From positions 1-44,403 of IMG/VR virus record IMGVR_UViG_3300046809_000351: a stretch of 44,403 nt of DNA; one strand, 5' to 3'. Shown in pieces: positions 1 to 6,717 of this stretch (positions are counted from its first letter, which is position 1; every line of letters starts with the position of its first letter). Made by a program: the position numbers and the translations under genes. Source of the stretch: a virus. The notes beneath the pieces were generated by a model, which saw only the letters and a program-made list of their open reading frames with translations, was not told the origin of the DNA and made no database searches.

Positions 1-513
1 GGCCCCGTGGTGCTGAAGATGGGCAACCATGACCGGCGGATCTCCGACTACGTGAAGCGGTACGCCCCGGCGTTGGGGCCGCTGCGGGCACTGGACTTCG
101 AGCGGCTGATACACGCCGGGGGTCTCGGGGTGGAGATCTCCCACGGCGTTCACGAGGTGGCGCCGGGCTGGCTGGTCGCCCACGGCGATGAGGGGTCGCT
201 CTCGCGCATTGCGGGGAACACGGCGGCGGGGCTGGCACAGAAGTTCGGCAAGTCCGTCGTCTGCGGGCACACGCACCGCGCGGGCCTGGTCCCGCACTCC
301 AGCGGCTACAACGGCAAGAGCCGGTCCCTGTGGGGCCTGGAAGTCGGTCACGCGATGGACGTGCGCCGGGCTGGCTACCTGAAGGCCGGTAGCGCCAACT
401 GGCAACAGGCGTTCGGCATCCTCCGGACGAACGGCCGGACGACGATTCCCGAGCTGGTGACCGTGGTGGACAAGCGGTTCTCCGTCGAGGGGGCCGTCTA
501 TGAGTGGAAGTGA
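1..513 (+). CDS. Calcineurin-like metallophosphoesterase, C-terminal part
   Basis: This is the 3' part of a gene whose 5' part lies at the right end of the window (TTG at 44022). Joined across the 127-base overlap it encodes 255 residues. Visible here are the metal-binding motifs GNHD near the start and GHTH about 75 residues later; the other half carries GDFLD. It belongs to the binuclear-metal phosphoesterase fold. In Bxb1-type phages a phosphoesterase-like protein of the same length, encoded in the replication region, is the integrase directionality factor. Here it follows primase and two small genes and coexists with a serine integrase, so that role is plausible but inferred. The stop overlaps the next gene by 14 bases. 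Confidence 0.9.
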   Translation, partial: GPVVLKMGNHDRRISDYVKRYAPALGPLRALDFERLIHAGGLGVEISHGVHEVAPGWLVAHGDEGSLSRIAGNTAAGLAQKFGKSVVCGHTHRAGLVPHSSGYNGKSRSLWGLEVGHAMDVRRAGYLKAGSANWQQAFGILRTNGRTTIPELVTVVDKRFSVEGAVYEWK

Positions 514-1099
514 GGTGACGGCCGTGCTGACGCACGATGACTACGAATGGGTGTCCGAGATCGTGAAGCGGGCGGCGGCGACCGTCGCCCGCAAGTGGCC
601 AGGCATCGACCGCGACGACATCGAACAAGAGATGTGGGTCAAGATCCTGCCCCTGTGGGGCAAGCTGGTCCGGGATGACGACTACGTGTTCAAGGTGGCG
701 TGTCGAGCCGGGAACGGCTACGCCGCTGATGAGCGGTACTACTACACGCACATGTCGGCGGAGTGGGTCTATACCCCGGCGGAGGTCAGGGGCCTGTTCC
801 GGGAAGCCTTTTTCGACCCTGGCGCCTGGGAGCAGATGCCTTCTGAGGAGACGTCGAACACGCTCCGCTCGGGCGGCGTGGTTGTGTCCCTGTGGGACCT
901 GCGGGAGGTGTGGAACGAGCTGCCCGACACTCAGCGGGACGTGATCGGGCGCGTGTACCGCGACGGGAACGACGGTGACCCGCAGGACGCTGCGACGAGG
1001 AAGGCCCTTCAGCGGGCCATCGACGCGGCGACGCGCATTCTCAACGGCAGGATGGCGACTCGTGGAGCGGACCGAAGTCGGTACGAGCTGGCGGTGTAG
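500..1099 (+). CDS. Sigma-70-like (ECF-type) phage sigma factor
   Basis: A 199-residue protein with two sigma-factor-like blocks. A region 2-like helix with DIEQEMWVKILPLW lies around residues 38-52. A region 4-like stretch (LPDTQRDVIGRVYRDG, then a basic helix) lies around residues 139-185. The size fits a two-domain ECF-type factor. The ATG lies inside the phosphoesterase 3' end, so translation is probably coupled. A rho-independent terminator follows directly. It could direct transcription of phage promoter classes such as the extended TTGACA boxes described elsewhere, but nothing in the sequence proves this. The call rests on motif pattern, so a general HTH regulator is the alternative. 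Confidence 0.7.
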   Translation: MSGSEVTAVLTHDDYEWVSEIVKRAAATVARKWPGIDRDDIEQEMWVKILPLWGKLVRDDDYVFKVACRAGNGYAADERYYYTHMSAEWVYTPAEVRGLFREAFFDPGAWEQMPSEETSNTLRSGGVVVSLWDLREVWNELPDTQRDVIGRVYRDGNDGDPQDAATRKALQRAIDAATRILNGRMATRGADRSRYELAV

Positions 1100-1129
1100 G
1101 CCGGCCAAACGCTGTAAAGCAAACCGCGG
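1099..1129 (-). promoter_or_regulatory. Dispersed operator-like site 1
   Basis: GGCCGGCC at 1099-1106, core GCTGTAAAGC at 1111-1120, CCGCGG at 1124-1129. Sits between the sigma-like gene stop and its terminator. Confidence 0.75.
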
Positions 1130-1130
1130 A

Positions 1131-1160
1131 CCCCCGGCCTTCGGGCCGGGGGTTTTTCTT
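1131..1160 (+). terminator. Rho-independent terminator after the sigma-like gene
   Basis: Perfect GC-rich stem (CCCCCGGCC / GGCCGGGGG around a TTCG-type loop) followed by TTTTTCTT. Ends the phosphoesterase/sigma operon. Confidence 0.9.
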
Positions 1161-1163
1161 GCG

Positions 1164-1192
1164 TGGCAAGTTCTGGCAAGTTGGTGGCAGTT
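1164..1192. repeat. Tandem TGGCAAGTT repeats upstream of the DUF6879 cassette
   Basis: TGGCAAGTT at 1164-1172 and 1174-1182, and a variant TGGCAGTT at 1185-1192, spaced 10-11 bp (one helical turn). The same element recurs as a pair at 2870-2888, just after the XRE gene, so the repeats bracket the three-gene cassette. Probable binding sites for the cassette's XRE regulator, by inference from position. Confidence 0.55.
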
Positions 1193-1253
1193 TGCCAGCA
1201 CGCGGCGGCAAGCTCAGTCATGTCGGTCGTCATCCTCGGAGCCGGAGGGCACC

Positions 1254-1487
1254 ATGGCTTTGCACTACGTTGGCATTGATCCAAACACGGGCGACGGGAA
1301 CTGTCCGACCGTGTGGGTCGATGATCTGAACAACGATCTTGTTCTTCAGGGGTGGAAGGCAGACGACGCGACCCGCGCCGAGTGCCTGACGATCGGGGCT
1401 ATACCCGACTCTGAAGACGTGATCCGAATCCCGGCCCGCATGGTGCCGCTGATCAGGGAGGCCTGTGACCGTGCCGAGCGTGCCTAG
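1254..1487 (+). CDS. Small acidic protein of the DUF6879/XRE cassette
   Basis: 77 residues starting at ATG with an excellent GGAGGG five bases upstream. No domain recognised; the sequence is acidic with a WVDDLNNDLVLQGWKA-type segment. It is the first gene of a three-gene set whose next members are DUF6879 and an XRE/DUF5753 regulator, a combination common on Streptomyces chromosomes. Its end overlaps the DUF6879 gene, implying translational coupling. Function unknown; because of the company it keeps it may be a partner or regulated target of the XRE protein. Confidence 0.75.
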   Translation: MALHYVGIDPNTGDGNCPTVWVDDLNNDLVLQGWKADDATRAECLTIGAIPDSEDVIRIPARMVPLIREACDRAERA

Positions 1488-1992
1488 TTTCGTGGAGCTG
1501 ATTGACTCCGCCGAGCGGTCTGCCGTTCACCTCGAAATGCGGGACGTGTACGCCGTCGAGGACGAGAAGGCCAAGATCGAGGCTTGGCAGGCGGGGCTCC
1601 GCTTCAACCCGGGCGACCGCGATTCATGGTGGCGTCCGTGGCTCGATCTGATCGCTCGCACGGTTGAGCGTGGCGTGGTCGTGCGGCGTGCTCGGATCGT
1701 CTCTGAGCCGGTCAGCGAGTACATCAGGTACGAGCACAGCGGCACGTTCACGAACGTTGCCGCCGGGGAGCTGGTCCGCTGGCTGCCGCGCCGCAACACG
1801 GCAGGCCTCTGCCTGCCGGGTAACGACTTCTGGCTCATTGACGAGCGCCTGGTCAGGTGGAACCACTTCGACGGCAACGGCCTGGACACCGAACCCGAGA
1901 TGAGCGAAGACCCCGCCATCGCGAAGCAGTGTGCGAGCGCGTTCGAAGCCGTCTGGGAACGGGGCATCCCGCACGAGGAATACGAGATCTGA
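1471..1992 (+). CDS. DUF6879 family protein
   Basis: About 173 residues. It shows the signature blocks of DUF6879: SAVHLEMRD near the N-terminus, then DRDSWWRPW, RRARIVSEPVSEYIRYEH, VRWLPRR, LPGNDFWLID and a C-terminal AFEAVWERGIPH. Two GTG starts are possible (1465 and 1471). The second is preferred because AGGGAGG at 1455-1461 is then nine bases away. The family is widespread in Streptomyces beside XRE/DUF5753 regulators; its biochemical role is not established. Presence in a phage suggests acquisition from a host chromosome, or a lysogenic-conversion cargo. Confidence 0.85.
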   Translation: MPSVPSFVELIDSAERSAVHLEMRDVYAVEDEKAKIEAWQAGLRFNPGDRDSWWRPWLDLIARTVERGVVVRRARIVSEPVSEYIRYEHSGTFTNVAAGELVRWLPRRNTAGLCLPGNDFWLIDERLVRWNHFDGNGLDTEPEMSEDPAIAKQCASAFEAVWERGIPHEEYEI

Positions 1993-2016
1993 CCCCGAAG
2001 CCGACTGCCCGCCCCC

Positions 2017-2862
2017 ATGCCCGCCTCTCCGTCTTCGAGCGTCCAGGCTGCCCGCGCCGCGCTGGCGACCCGCCTCCGTGAGGTCATGTTGGACGCGGGC
2101 ATTTCGGCGCGGGAGCTTGCCTCACGGTGCGGCTGGGCTGAGTCGAAGTGTTCCCGCATCCTCAACGCGCGACGCGCAGCGTCCGAGTCAGACATCCGGG
2201 CGTGGTGCTCGGCGTGTGGTGCAACCGATCAGGTCGATGATCTGATCGCGGCGAACCGCGCCGTGGACTCGATGTATGTCCAGTGGAAGCGGCTCCACCG
2301 GAGCGGGATGCGCCGCATCCACGAGACGACCGCCCCCCTGTACGAGCGGACACGGGGCTTCCGCGTCTACTGCTCGAACGTCGTTCCCGGCCTTCTCCAG
2401 ACTCGGGGCTACGCAACCGCCTTGCTGTCCTCAATCACGGACTTTCAGGGCACGCCCAATGACGTTGCTGAAGCCGTTGAGGCCCGGCTCAAACGGTCAC
2501 GGGTCATCCGGGAGGGCGATCACCGGTTCTCGCTGCTGGTCGAGGAGTCGGTACTCCATTACCGCATCGGCGACGCTGAAACCATGGCCGGTCAACTCGG
2601 CTCGCTTCTCGAAGTGATGGCGCTTCCACGCGTCAGTCTTGGCGTGATCCCCTTTAAAGCAACTCGCCGGCTGTGGCCCCTTGAGACCTTCATGATCTTT
2701 GATGAGGCCGAGGTGCAGGTGGAGCTACTAACCGCCGAGGTCAAAGTCACGGCACCGAGCGAGATTGCCATCTATGCCCGCGCGTTCGGAGAACTGGCAG
2801 ATATGGCTGTCGTCGGCAAAGACGCTCGTGCCCTGATCACAGCCGCTATAGACGGTCTGTGA
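2017..2862 (+). CDS. XRE-family regulator with DUF5753 domain
   Basis: 281 residues. An N-terminal XRE helix-turn-helix (around residues 10-60, with AGISARELASRCGWAESKCSRILN) is followed by a DUF5753 sensor-like region (FRVYCSNVVPGLLQTRGYA, then LLVEESVLHYRIG and SLGVIPF). This architecture matches the Scr1-type antitoxin-like regulators of Streptomyces. It follows DUF6879 by 24 bases and the same operon is implied. It carries operator-like site 2 in its coding sequence, and TGGCAAGTT repeats flank the cassette. It is a host-type regulator and a weaker candidate for the phage repressor than the gene at 37.7 kb. Confidence 0.88.
   Translation: MPASPSSSVQAARAALATRLREVMLDAGISARELASRCGWAESKCSRILNARRAASESDIRAWCSACGATDQVDDLIAANRAVDSMYVQWKRLHRSGMRRIHETTAPLYERTRGFRVYCSNVVPGLLQTRGYATALLSSITDFQGTPNDVAEAVEARLKRSRVIREGDHRFSLLVEESVLHYRIGDAETMAGQLGSLLEVMALPRVSLGVIPFKATRRLWPLETFMIFDEAEVQVELLTAEVKVTAPSEIAIYARAFGELADMAVVGKDARALITAAIDGL
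2651..2671 (+). promoter_or_regulatory. Dispersed operator-like site 2
   Basis: CCTTTAAAGC core at 2651-2660 and GCCGGC at 2666-2671, inside the XRE coding sequence (codons for PFKA). Confidence 0.5.
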
Positions 2863-2869
2863 GAACGCC

Positions 2870-2888
2870 GGGCAAGTTGTGGCAAGTT
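2870..2888. repeat. TGGCAAGTT pair after the XRE gene
   Basis: GGGCAAGTT and TGGCAAGTT, ten bases apart, between the XRE stop and the next gene. Same element as at 1164-1192. Confidence 0.5.
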
Positions 2889-2959
2889 CATTGAGATGCT
2901 GGTCGCGCCATCCGTAGCGTCTTGGGCATGCTCCGAGAACTTGAAGCGAGGTGCGTTGC

Positions 2960-3343
2960 GTGAGCGCCGCGACGGCTGCCGACTTCCTGAGCGACTGGGA
3001 AAAGGAGTTGGCCGCGAGCAACCCCGACGGTTTCGTTCAGTGCAACCCGTGCCAAGACTTCCGAACCAATGTGTCATTCGGCGTCGAGCACCCGTGCCGA
3101 CACTGCCAGCCGATGCGGTTCAAGTCGTGGCGCCTATGCCACGAGGGCACACGGCTGACCGTCAAGGTGGGCGGCCTTGAGTGTGCCGTGCTGCTGCCTC
3201 CGGCAGGTGGCCCGATGGTCCAGCCGTGCGAGTTCCCGACATGCGACTACGGCTGTGTGTTGGTTCGGCCGCTGGTCGGCTCTGAAGCCCGATGGGTCGA
3301 GCTGAACCACGTCAAGATCCTGACCGCGTGGGAGGGTGCGTGA
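2960..3343 (+). CDS. Hypothetical protein with two CxxC pairs
   Basis: 127 residues from GTG with GCGAGG upstream. It has the pairs CNPC and CRHC about 20 residues apart, followed by further cysteines, which suggests a small zinc-binding fold in the N-terminal half. No family recognised. It begins after the TGGCAAGTT pair, so it may be under the same control as the upstream cassette. Its stop overlaps the next start as GTGA. Confidence 0.7.
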   Translation: MSAATAADFLSDWEKELAASNPDGFVQCNPCQDFRTNVSFGVEHPCRHCQPMRFKSWRLCHEGTRLTVKVGGLECAVLLPPAGGPMVQPCEFPTCDYGCVLVRPLVGSEARWVELNHVKILTAWEGA

Positions 3344-3576
3344 GCGAGGCAGCAACCGCGCGGGCGCAGGACCTTAAGGCCGGTCAGCGTGTGTACGTCG
3401 CCCGCCTGGGAGGCTGGTACACCCTGGCGGCGGACGCCAAGACGCACCGTCTCTCGCTGAACCTGATCCGCCTGGAGTTCGCCCGGATACCGGCCGAGTA
3501 CCGCAGGGTCAACGACGCGGTACGGGTCCGGCCGCCCCGCCGAAGGATCGGCGCCCCCGCCGGCCGCGAGCTGTAA
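3340..3576 (+). CDS. Small basic protein, possible beta-barrel
   Basis: 78 residues, GTG start overlapping the previous stop (GTGA), with GGAGGG just upstream. The sequence (LKAGQRVYVARLGGWYTLAADAK) has the look of a small SH3- or KOW-like beta fold with a basic Arg/Pro tail, but no family is recognised. Its TAA stop is itself part of operator-like site 3, a good example of the site overlapping coding ends. Confidence 0.65.
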   Translation: MSEAATARAQDLKAGQRVYVARLGGWYTLAADAKTHRLSLNLIRLEFARIPAEYRRVNDAVRVRPPRRRIGAPAGREL

Positions 3577-3588
3577 AGCGAGCCGCGG
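3559..3588 (-). promoter_or_regulatory. Dispersed operator-like site 3
   Basis: GCCGGCC at 3559-3565, GCTGTAAAGC at 3570-3579 and CCGCGG at 3583-3588. The TAA stop of the upstream gene lies inside the core. Confidence 0.75.
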
Positions 3589-3597
3589 CCTCAAGCC

Positions 3598-3641
3598 ACC
3601 CGTCTGCCCGTGGCTTCCCACCGTGACGCGGGCAGGCGGGT
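3598..3641 (+). terminator. Possible hairpin terminator
   Basis: ACCCGTCTGCCCG pairs with CGGGCAGGCGGGT across an 18-base loop. No T-run follows, so termination is uncertain. Confidence 0.35.
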
Positions 3642-3687
3642 GTTCCACAACCACCCCCCCAAAACACCAGATCGCAGAGGGAATTTA

Positions 3688-3852
3688 GTGAGTATCAGCA
3701 TTGCCATAGCGGCTCTGACGCTGTCGGCTACGTGTGACGAGCCCTACGGGAGTAACTGCCCGCTGGGCGATGTGGGCGACAACATTTCACACGTCTGCGG
3801 CCTGCCCAGGGACCACGAGGGCGGCCACGGCGGCTGTGACTGCGGAACGTGA
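3688..3852 (+). CDS. Small Cys/His-rich protein
   Basis: 54 residues from GTG with AGAGGGA five bases upstream. A short hydrophobic N-terminus (ISIAIAALTLSA) is followed by a Cys/His tail (HVCGLPRDHEGGHGGCDC) of the CxxxxGH-type often seen in small actinophage proteins. It may bind metal. The N-terminus is too short to call a signal peptide with confidence. Confidence 0.6.
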   Translation: MSISIAIAALTLSATCDEPYGSNCPLGDVGDNISHVCGLPRDHEGGHGGCDCGT

Positions 3853-3868
3853 TTGAGACGCAGCCCAT

Positions 3869-4054
3869 ATGAGTTCTTACGAACCTCCGCCGAACCCCGA
3901 CGACTGGATCTGTGAGGCGCTGCCCTCGCGCCGCATACCCGAGTCGCCGGACACGCGTCGCGCGGCCCCTTCCCGCCAGGAGGAGCCGATGACGTGGGAC
4001 GTGATCCGTACCGCCCGACCCGTCTGGGACTACGAGCCGCGCCACGCGGCCTAG
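3869..4054 (+). CDS. Small hypothetical protein
   Basis: 61 residues from ATG, Pro/Arg-rich, with no clear ribosome-binding site. It ends exactly at operator-like site 4. Coding is supported only by the collinear small-gene arrangement. Confidence 0.45.
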   Translation: MSSYEPPPNPDDWICEALPSRRIPESPDTRRAAPSRQEEPMTWDVIRTARPVWDYEPRHAA

Positions 4055-4075
4055 GCCGGCCAAGCGCTGTAAAGC
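4054..4075 (-). promoter_or_regulatory. Dispersed operator-like site 4
   Basis: GGCCGGCC at 4054-4061 and GCTGTAAAGC at 4066-4075, directly after the previous stop. Confidence 0.75.
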
Positions 4076-4114
4076 ACGCGTGTGGACCGTACCCCGTACG
4101 CGCTATGCTGTACC

Positions 4115-4214
4115 GGCTTCCTCGTTTCAACGCCTTCCTTTCCGGAGTGTTGTGACTTGCTGGCAATCGAGTTAGAGGAAGCCAGAACCCCCGCCCTTTG
4201 GGCGGGGGTTTTCT
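4115..4214 (+). ncRNA. Candidate small structured RNA or leader
   Basis: GGCTTCCTC near 4115 can pair with GAGGAAGCC ending at 4183, and a strong terminator follows at once. No open reading frame with a ribosome site lies between. It could be a short stable transcript or an attenuated leader. Size and folding are not tRNA-like. Confidence 0.25.
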
Positions 4215-4216
4215 GT
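4187..4216 (+). terminator. Rho-independent terminator
   Basis: ACCCCCGCCC / GGGCGGGGGT hairpin followed by TTTTCTGTTTTG. Confidence 0.9.
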
Positions 4217-4241
4217 TTTGTCCAGCTTATTCGCCCACTTC

Positions 4242-4281
4242 TGTTGCATCCTTGACATGAGACCGCTGATCGCTCTATTGT
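4242..4281 (+). promoter_or_regulatory. Extended-box promoter P4.2
   Basis: TGTTGCATCCTTGACA at 4242-4257, spacer 18, -10 TATTGT at 4276-4281. Drives the 34-residue protein, the DUF2637 protein and probably the first Lsr2 gene. Member of the repeated promoter family. Confidence 0.75.
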
Positions 4282-4324
4282 TTTCGCATGCCCCAAGGGG
4301 CACCGGAAACGGAAGGTTGCCAGC

Positions 4325-4429
4325 ATGTCTAAAACGTTCAGCAAGGGCGAGCGCAAGGCCTCCGGAAAGTCCGATCGGGAGTTCCGCCGGATGCGGAAGA
4401 CGGCCCGGAAGCCGGAGGGTGAGAAGTGA
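4325..4429 (+). CDS. 34-residue basic protein
   Basis: A very short gene with ATG and GGAAGG eight bases upstream, about 44 bases after the -10 of the extended promoter. The peptide is strongly basic (MSKTFSKGERKASGKSDR onward, with many Lys and Arg). Its stop overlaps the next GTG as GTGA, so it heads a translationally coupled pair with the DUF2637 gene. Function unknown; a nucleic-acid-binding or leader peptide role is possible. Confidence 0.6.
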   Translation: MSKTFSKGERKASGKSDREFRRMRKTARKPEGEK

Positions 4430-5127
4430 GCGAGGAGAAGGGGAACCGGTGGCATGCGGGCATAGCCCGAGCCGGGGTTCTGCTCATCGCGGCAGGGGCT
4501 TTCAGGGTCTCCTATGACGCATGGACCACGGTGTCTAAGGCGTCGGGTATCCGCCCGGCCCTGGCGGGCTACCTGCCCTGGATTACCGAAGGGTTCTTGG
4601 CCCTGGCGGTCTACACGGCGTGGGTGGTGCGGAAGCGCGGCACGCCTGGCTGGTACCCGGTGACGCTGGCTTTCGTGCTTCTCGCGGTCGGCGTCTACGT
4701 CCAGGTGAGGCACGGCATGTCTCACGGCCACGCGCTAGTGCTGATGCCGGTTGAGGCCGGAGCTATCTCGGCTCTACCCACGGTCATCACTGCGGCGAGC
4801 ATTCACCTTCTCGTGATTACTTTCGAGAAGGTTCACGCGGCGGAGCCGGAGGAGCCGGAGCTTTCCCCGGTCATTCCTGACACGGTGGAGGAACTGACGG
4901 ATAACTGGGCTAAGGAGCCCGCACAGGTGGAGCCGATGCCGGAGCCTGTGATACCGGAACCGGAGGTCACCAGCCCTTCGGCGACTCCGTTTCGTGAGCC
5001 CGAATACCCTGCCCCGGCCTTCCGGGGGGCCGGTCAGTTCATGGCTGTGGCCAAACAGGCAAAGGACCCCCGCACCGTCGCTATCTGGGAGCGCATAGCC
5101 AACCAGCACGGCAAGCCCCAGATCTGA
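4426..5127 (+). CDS. DUF2637-like membrane protein
   Basis: 233 residues. The first about 130 contain four predicted membrane helices (around residues 15-30, 50-68, 80-95 and 108-128), including SYDAWTTVSKASG and the PTVITAASIHLLVITFE segment typical of DUF2637/SpdB-like proteins of Streptomyces plasmids and phages. A Pro/Glu-rich cytoplasmic tail follows. In plasmids the family is linked to spread genes; its role in phages is not known. It is co-transcribed from the promoter at 4242. Confidence 0.75.
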   Translation: MSEEKGNRWHAGIARAGVLLIAAGAFRVSYDAWTTVSKASGIRPALAGYLPWITEGFLALAVYTAWVVRKRGTPGWYPVTLAFVLLAVGVYVQVRHGMSHGHALVLMPVEAGAISALPTVITAASIHLLVITFEKVHAAEPEEPELSPVIPDTVEELTDNWAKEPAQVEPMPEPVIPEPEVTSPSATPFREPEYPAPAFRGAGQFMAVAKQAKDPRTVAIWERIANQHGKPQI

Positions 5128-5153
5128 CAGGACTTCTCTCGAAAGGATTGGTA

Positions 5154-5522
5154 GTGGACATGGCGGAGATTGTGACTCGGCGCCTGGCGGACGACCTTGA
5201 CGGGTCGGACGCGGCGGAGACGGTGCCGTTCGGCATCGACGGGATGGACTTCGAGATTGACCTCTCGGAGGAGCACGCGACGGAGCTGCGGGCGTTCCTG
5301 TTCAAGTACATGCAGGCGGCCCGGCCCCGTAAGCCGAAGGGGAAGCTTCAGAAGCGGAACCGGGAGATCAACCCGGAGACGGCCGCCGCGCGCGAGTGGT
5401 GGCGTCAGGAGGGGGGCCGGAACGGCGTGAAGGAGTTCAACGCCAAGGGCAAGATACCCGCCGACGTGTGGGAGCAGTACCGGGCGTCACTCGCGGGTAG
5501 CACGCTCGAACTGGTCGCATAG
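5154..5522 (+). CDS. lsr2: Lsr2-like nucleoid protein A
   Basis: About 122 residues. The N-terminal dimerisation domain matches Lsr2: DDLDGSDAAETVPFGIDG then FEIDLSEEHATELRAFL. The C-terminal DNA-binding region (AAAREWWRQEGGRN, then AKGKIPADVWEQY) is divergent: the usual RGR AT-hook-like loop is AKGK here. GTG 5154 is chosen because AAAGGA lies six bases upstream; ATG 5160 is the alternative by homology. Host Lsr2 silences AT-rich foreign DNA. A phage copy could counter that silencing by mixed oligomers, or silence prophage or rival DNA. A terminator follows. Confidence 0.88.
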   Translation: MDMAEIVTRRLADDLDGSDAAETVPFGIDGMDFEIDLSEEHATELRAFLFKYMQAARPRKPKGKLQKRNREINPETAAAREWWRQEGGRNGVKEFNAKGKIPADVWEQYRASLAGSTLELVA

Positions 5523-5535
5523 ACAGCAAGAGAAG

Positions 5536-5566
5536 ACCCCCGGAACTTCGGTTCCGGGGGTTTCTT
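5536..5566 (+). terminator. Rho-independent terminator after Lsr2-A
   Basis: ACCCCCGGAAC-TTCG-GTTCCGGGGGT hairpin, then TTTCTT. Confidence 0.92.
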
Positions 5567-5593
5567 CGTGTTCTCACACTGTGCCGGCTGGGT

Positions 5594-5603
5594 GCTTTAA
5601 AGC
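5594..5603. promoter_or_regulatory. Dispersed operator-like site 5
   Basis: Perfect palindrome GCTTTAAAGC about 22 bases upstream of the putative Lsr2-B promoter. Confidence 0.65.
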
Positions 5604-5625
5604 GGCTCGGATAGGTGTTCGGGGG

Positions 5626-5655
5626 TTGCTTGGATGTGTGTAGATCGGGCATAGT
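5626..5655 (+). promoter_or_regulatory. Putative promoter for Lsr2-B
   Basis: TTGCTT at 5626-5631, spacer 18, CATAGT at 5650-5655, about 37 bases before the ATG. Lies after a terminator, so some promoter is needed here. Confidence 0.45.
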
Positions 5656-5691
5656 CACCGACGACAGGGCTTTCTACAGAATGGTTGGACC

Positions 5692-6021
5692 ATGGCTAGG
5701 CGCACCATCGAGGTTGTTCACGATGACTTGGACGGTAAGGAGGGCGCCAGCGTCGTAAAGTTTGGCCTTGACGGCAAGTCGTACGAGATCGACCTCGGGC
5801 CGAAGAACGAGAAGGCGTTGCGGAAGGTATTCGAAAAGTACGTTCCGGCTGCCCGCCAGGTGAAGACGGCTGACGCGCCGGGGCGCCGCAAGTACGGCAC
5901 GGGGCCGACCCGCCGGGACACCAAGCACATCCGTGAGTGGCTGCGGGGTCAGGGTGTCGACATCAGCGACCGGGGCCGCATCCCCACTGACCTCATGGAC
6001 AAGTACAACGCGGCGCACTAG
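5692..6021 (+). CDS. lsr2: Lsr2-like nucleoid protein B
   Basis: 109 residues, closer to canonical Lsr2 than its neighbour. The N-terminal domain has DDLDGKEGASVVKFGLDG and YEIDLGPKN. A basic linker follows, then the C-terminal domain (IREWLRGQGVDISDRGRIPTDLMDKY) with the RGR loop that contacts the minor groove. It is separated from Lsr2-A by a terminator and has its own putative promoter and operator-like site, so the two copies can be expressed at different times. Two diverged Lsr2 genes side by side suggest heteromeric or opposed roles. Confidence 0.93.
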   Translation: MARRTIEVVHDDLDGKEGASVVKFGLDGKSYEIDLGPKNEKALRKVFEKYVPAARQVKTADAPGRRKYGTGPTRRDTKHIREWLRGQGVDISDRGRIPTDLMDKYNAAH

Positions 6022-6050
6022 CCGGCGGCGAGCTGTAAAGCGTTCCGCGG
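6021..6050 (-). promoter_or_regulatory. Dispersed operator-like site 6
   Basis: GCCGGC at 6021-6026, GCTGTAAAGC at 6032-6041 and CCGCGG at 6045-6050, immediately after the Lsr2-B stop. Confidence 0.75.
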
Positions 6051-6055
6051 CGATT

Positions 6056-6083
6056 GGGGCCGGTCCTTCGGGACCGGCCCTTA
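6056..6083. terminator. Bidirectional hairpin between converging genes
   Basis: GGGCCGGTCC-TTCG-GGACCGGCCC. Lies between Lsr2-B and the leftward clamp-like gene; short T-tract only. Confidence 0.7.
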
Positions 6084-6087
6084 GCCG

Positions 6088-6717
6088 TTACCAGAGCCCG
6101 TCTTGCCCCACGGCTTCCGCGTGCCGTTCCCTCTTGATGGTCATCATGAGGCCCCGGAAGTGACGGCCGTACTTGATGAGGATCGGTTCCTCGGGATCGC
6201 GGATCATCCAATCGGCCGAACGGTCGTTGTTACCGTCCTTGACCAGCCGGAACCGGGACGCCAGGGCCATGTTCAGAAGGAACACGCTCGACGGGTCCTC
6301 ATAGCGCTCGAACAGGTCGCTTAGCGCCGTCCAGGCGGCGGCCGGGGTCAGGCCGGTGGCGTCTTCGACGGCCTCACGAGACGTGCCGATCTGCAACACC
6401 AGCCCGTCTCCGGGGAACCAGGACAGCGCCACGTCTTGCTTCGGGTGCTGCCGACAGAACGAGATCACGGCATCGAGCCCTTCGCGGGGGATCTCCACCC
6501 TGATCGGTGTTCCGCGGGTTGCTTTAAAGCCTTCGGCCGGCGCCCAGTCATGCGCGGCGGCGTACGGGTCGCCTCCGAGGATGGTCACGCCTTCGGCGTC
6601 CACGGTGAGAAGGACGCTGCGGATCGAGGGGTTTTTCTTGTGGACGTGGGCCACGTTGCCCGCGACGCGGCAAAGCGTGTCGGCGTCCATCGTCCAGGTA
6701 GCTTGAGGCTCGCTCAG
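6088..6717 (-). CDS. Sliding-clamp-like protein (DnaN third-domain type), CTG start
   Basis: About 209 residues. The C-terminal stretch (PILIKYGRHFRGLMMTIKRE) resembles the end of the DNA polymerase III beta clamp, and the N-terminal part (VLLTVDAEGVTILGGD) has clamp-like strands. The first ATG is at 6690 but has no ribosome site. A GGAGG with six-base spacing points to CTG at 6717, giving a start MSEPQATWTMDADTL. Last gene of the leftward operon. A clamp could recruit host polymerase III; no phage polymerase gene is seen. Operator-like site 7 lies within it. The family call is moderate. Confidence 0.65.
   Translation of the reverse strand: MSEPQATWTMDADTLCRVAGNVAHVHKKNPSIRSVLLTVDAEGVTILGGDPYAAAHDWAPAEGFKATRGTPIRVEIPREGLDAVISFCRQHPKQDVALSWFPGDGLVLQIGTSREAVEDATGLTPAAAWTALSDLFERYEDPSSVFLLNMALASRFRLVKDGNNDRSADWMIRDPEEPILIKYGRHFRGLMMTIKRERHAEAVGQDGLW
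6512..6541 (+). promoter_or_regulatory. Dispersed operator-like site 7
   Basis: CCGCGG at 6512-6517, GCTTTAAAGC at 6521-6530 and GGCCGGC at 6535-6541, inside the clamp-like gene. Confidence 0.7.

Noticed and set aside
1-127. Biological terminal direct repeat
   Set aside because: Length matches an assembler overlap and it lies inside a gene far from the terminase region; assembly explanation preferred.
4115-4183. tRNA-like closing stem
   Set aside because: No T-arm, anticodon arm or CCA end could be fitted.
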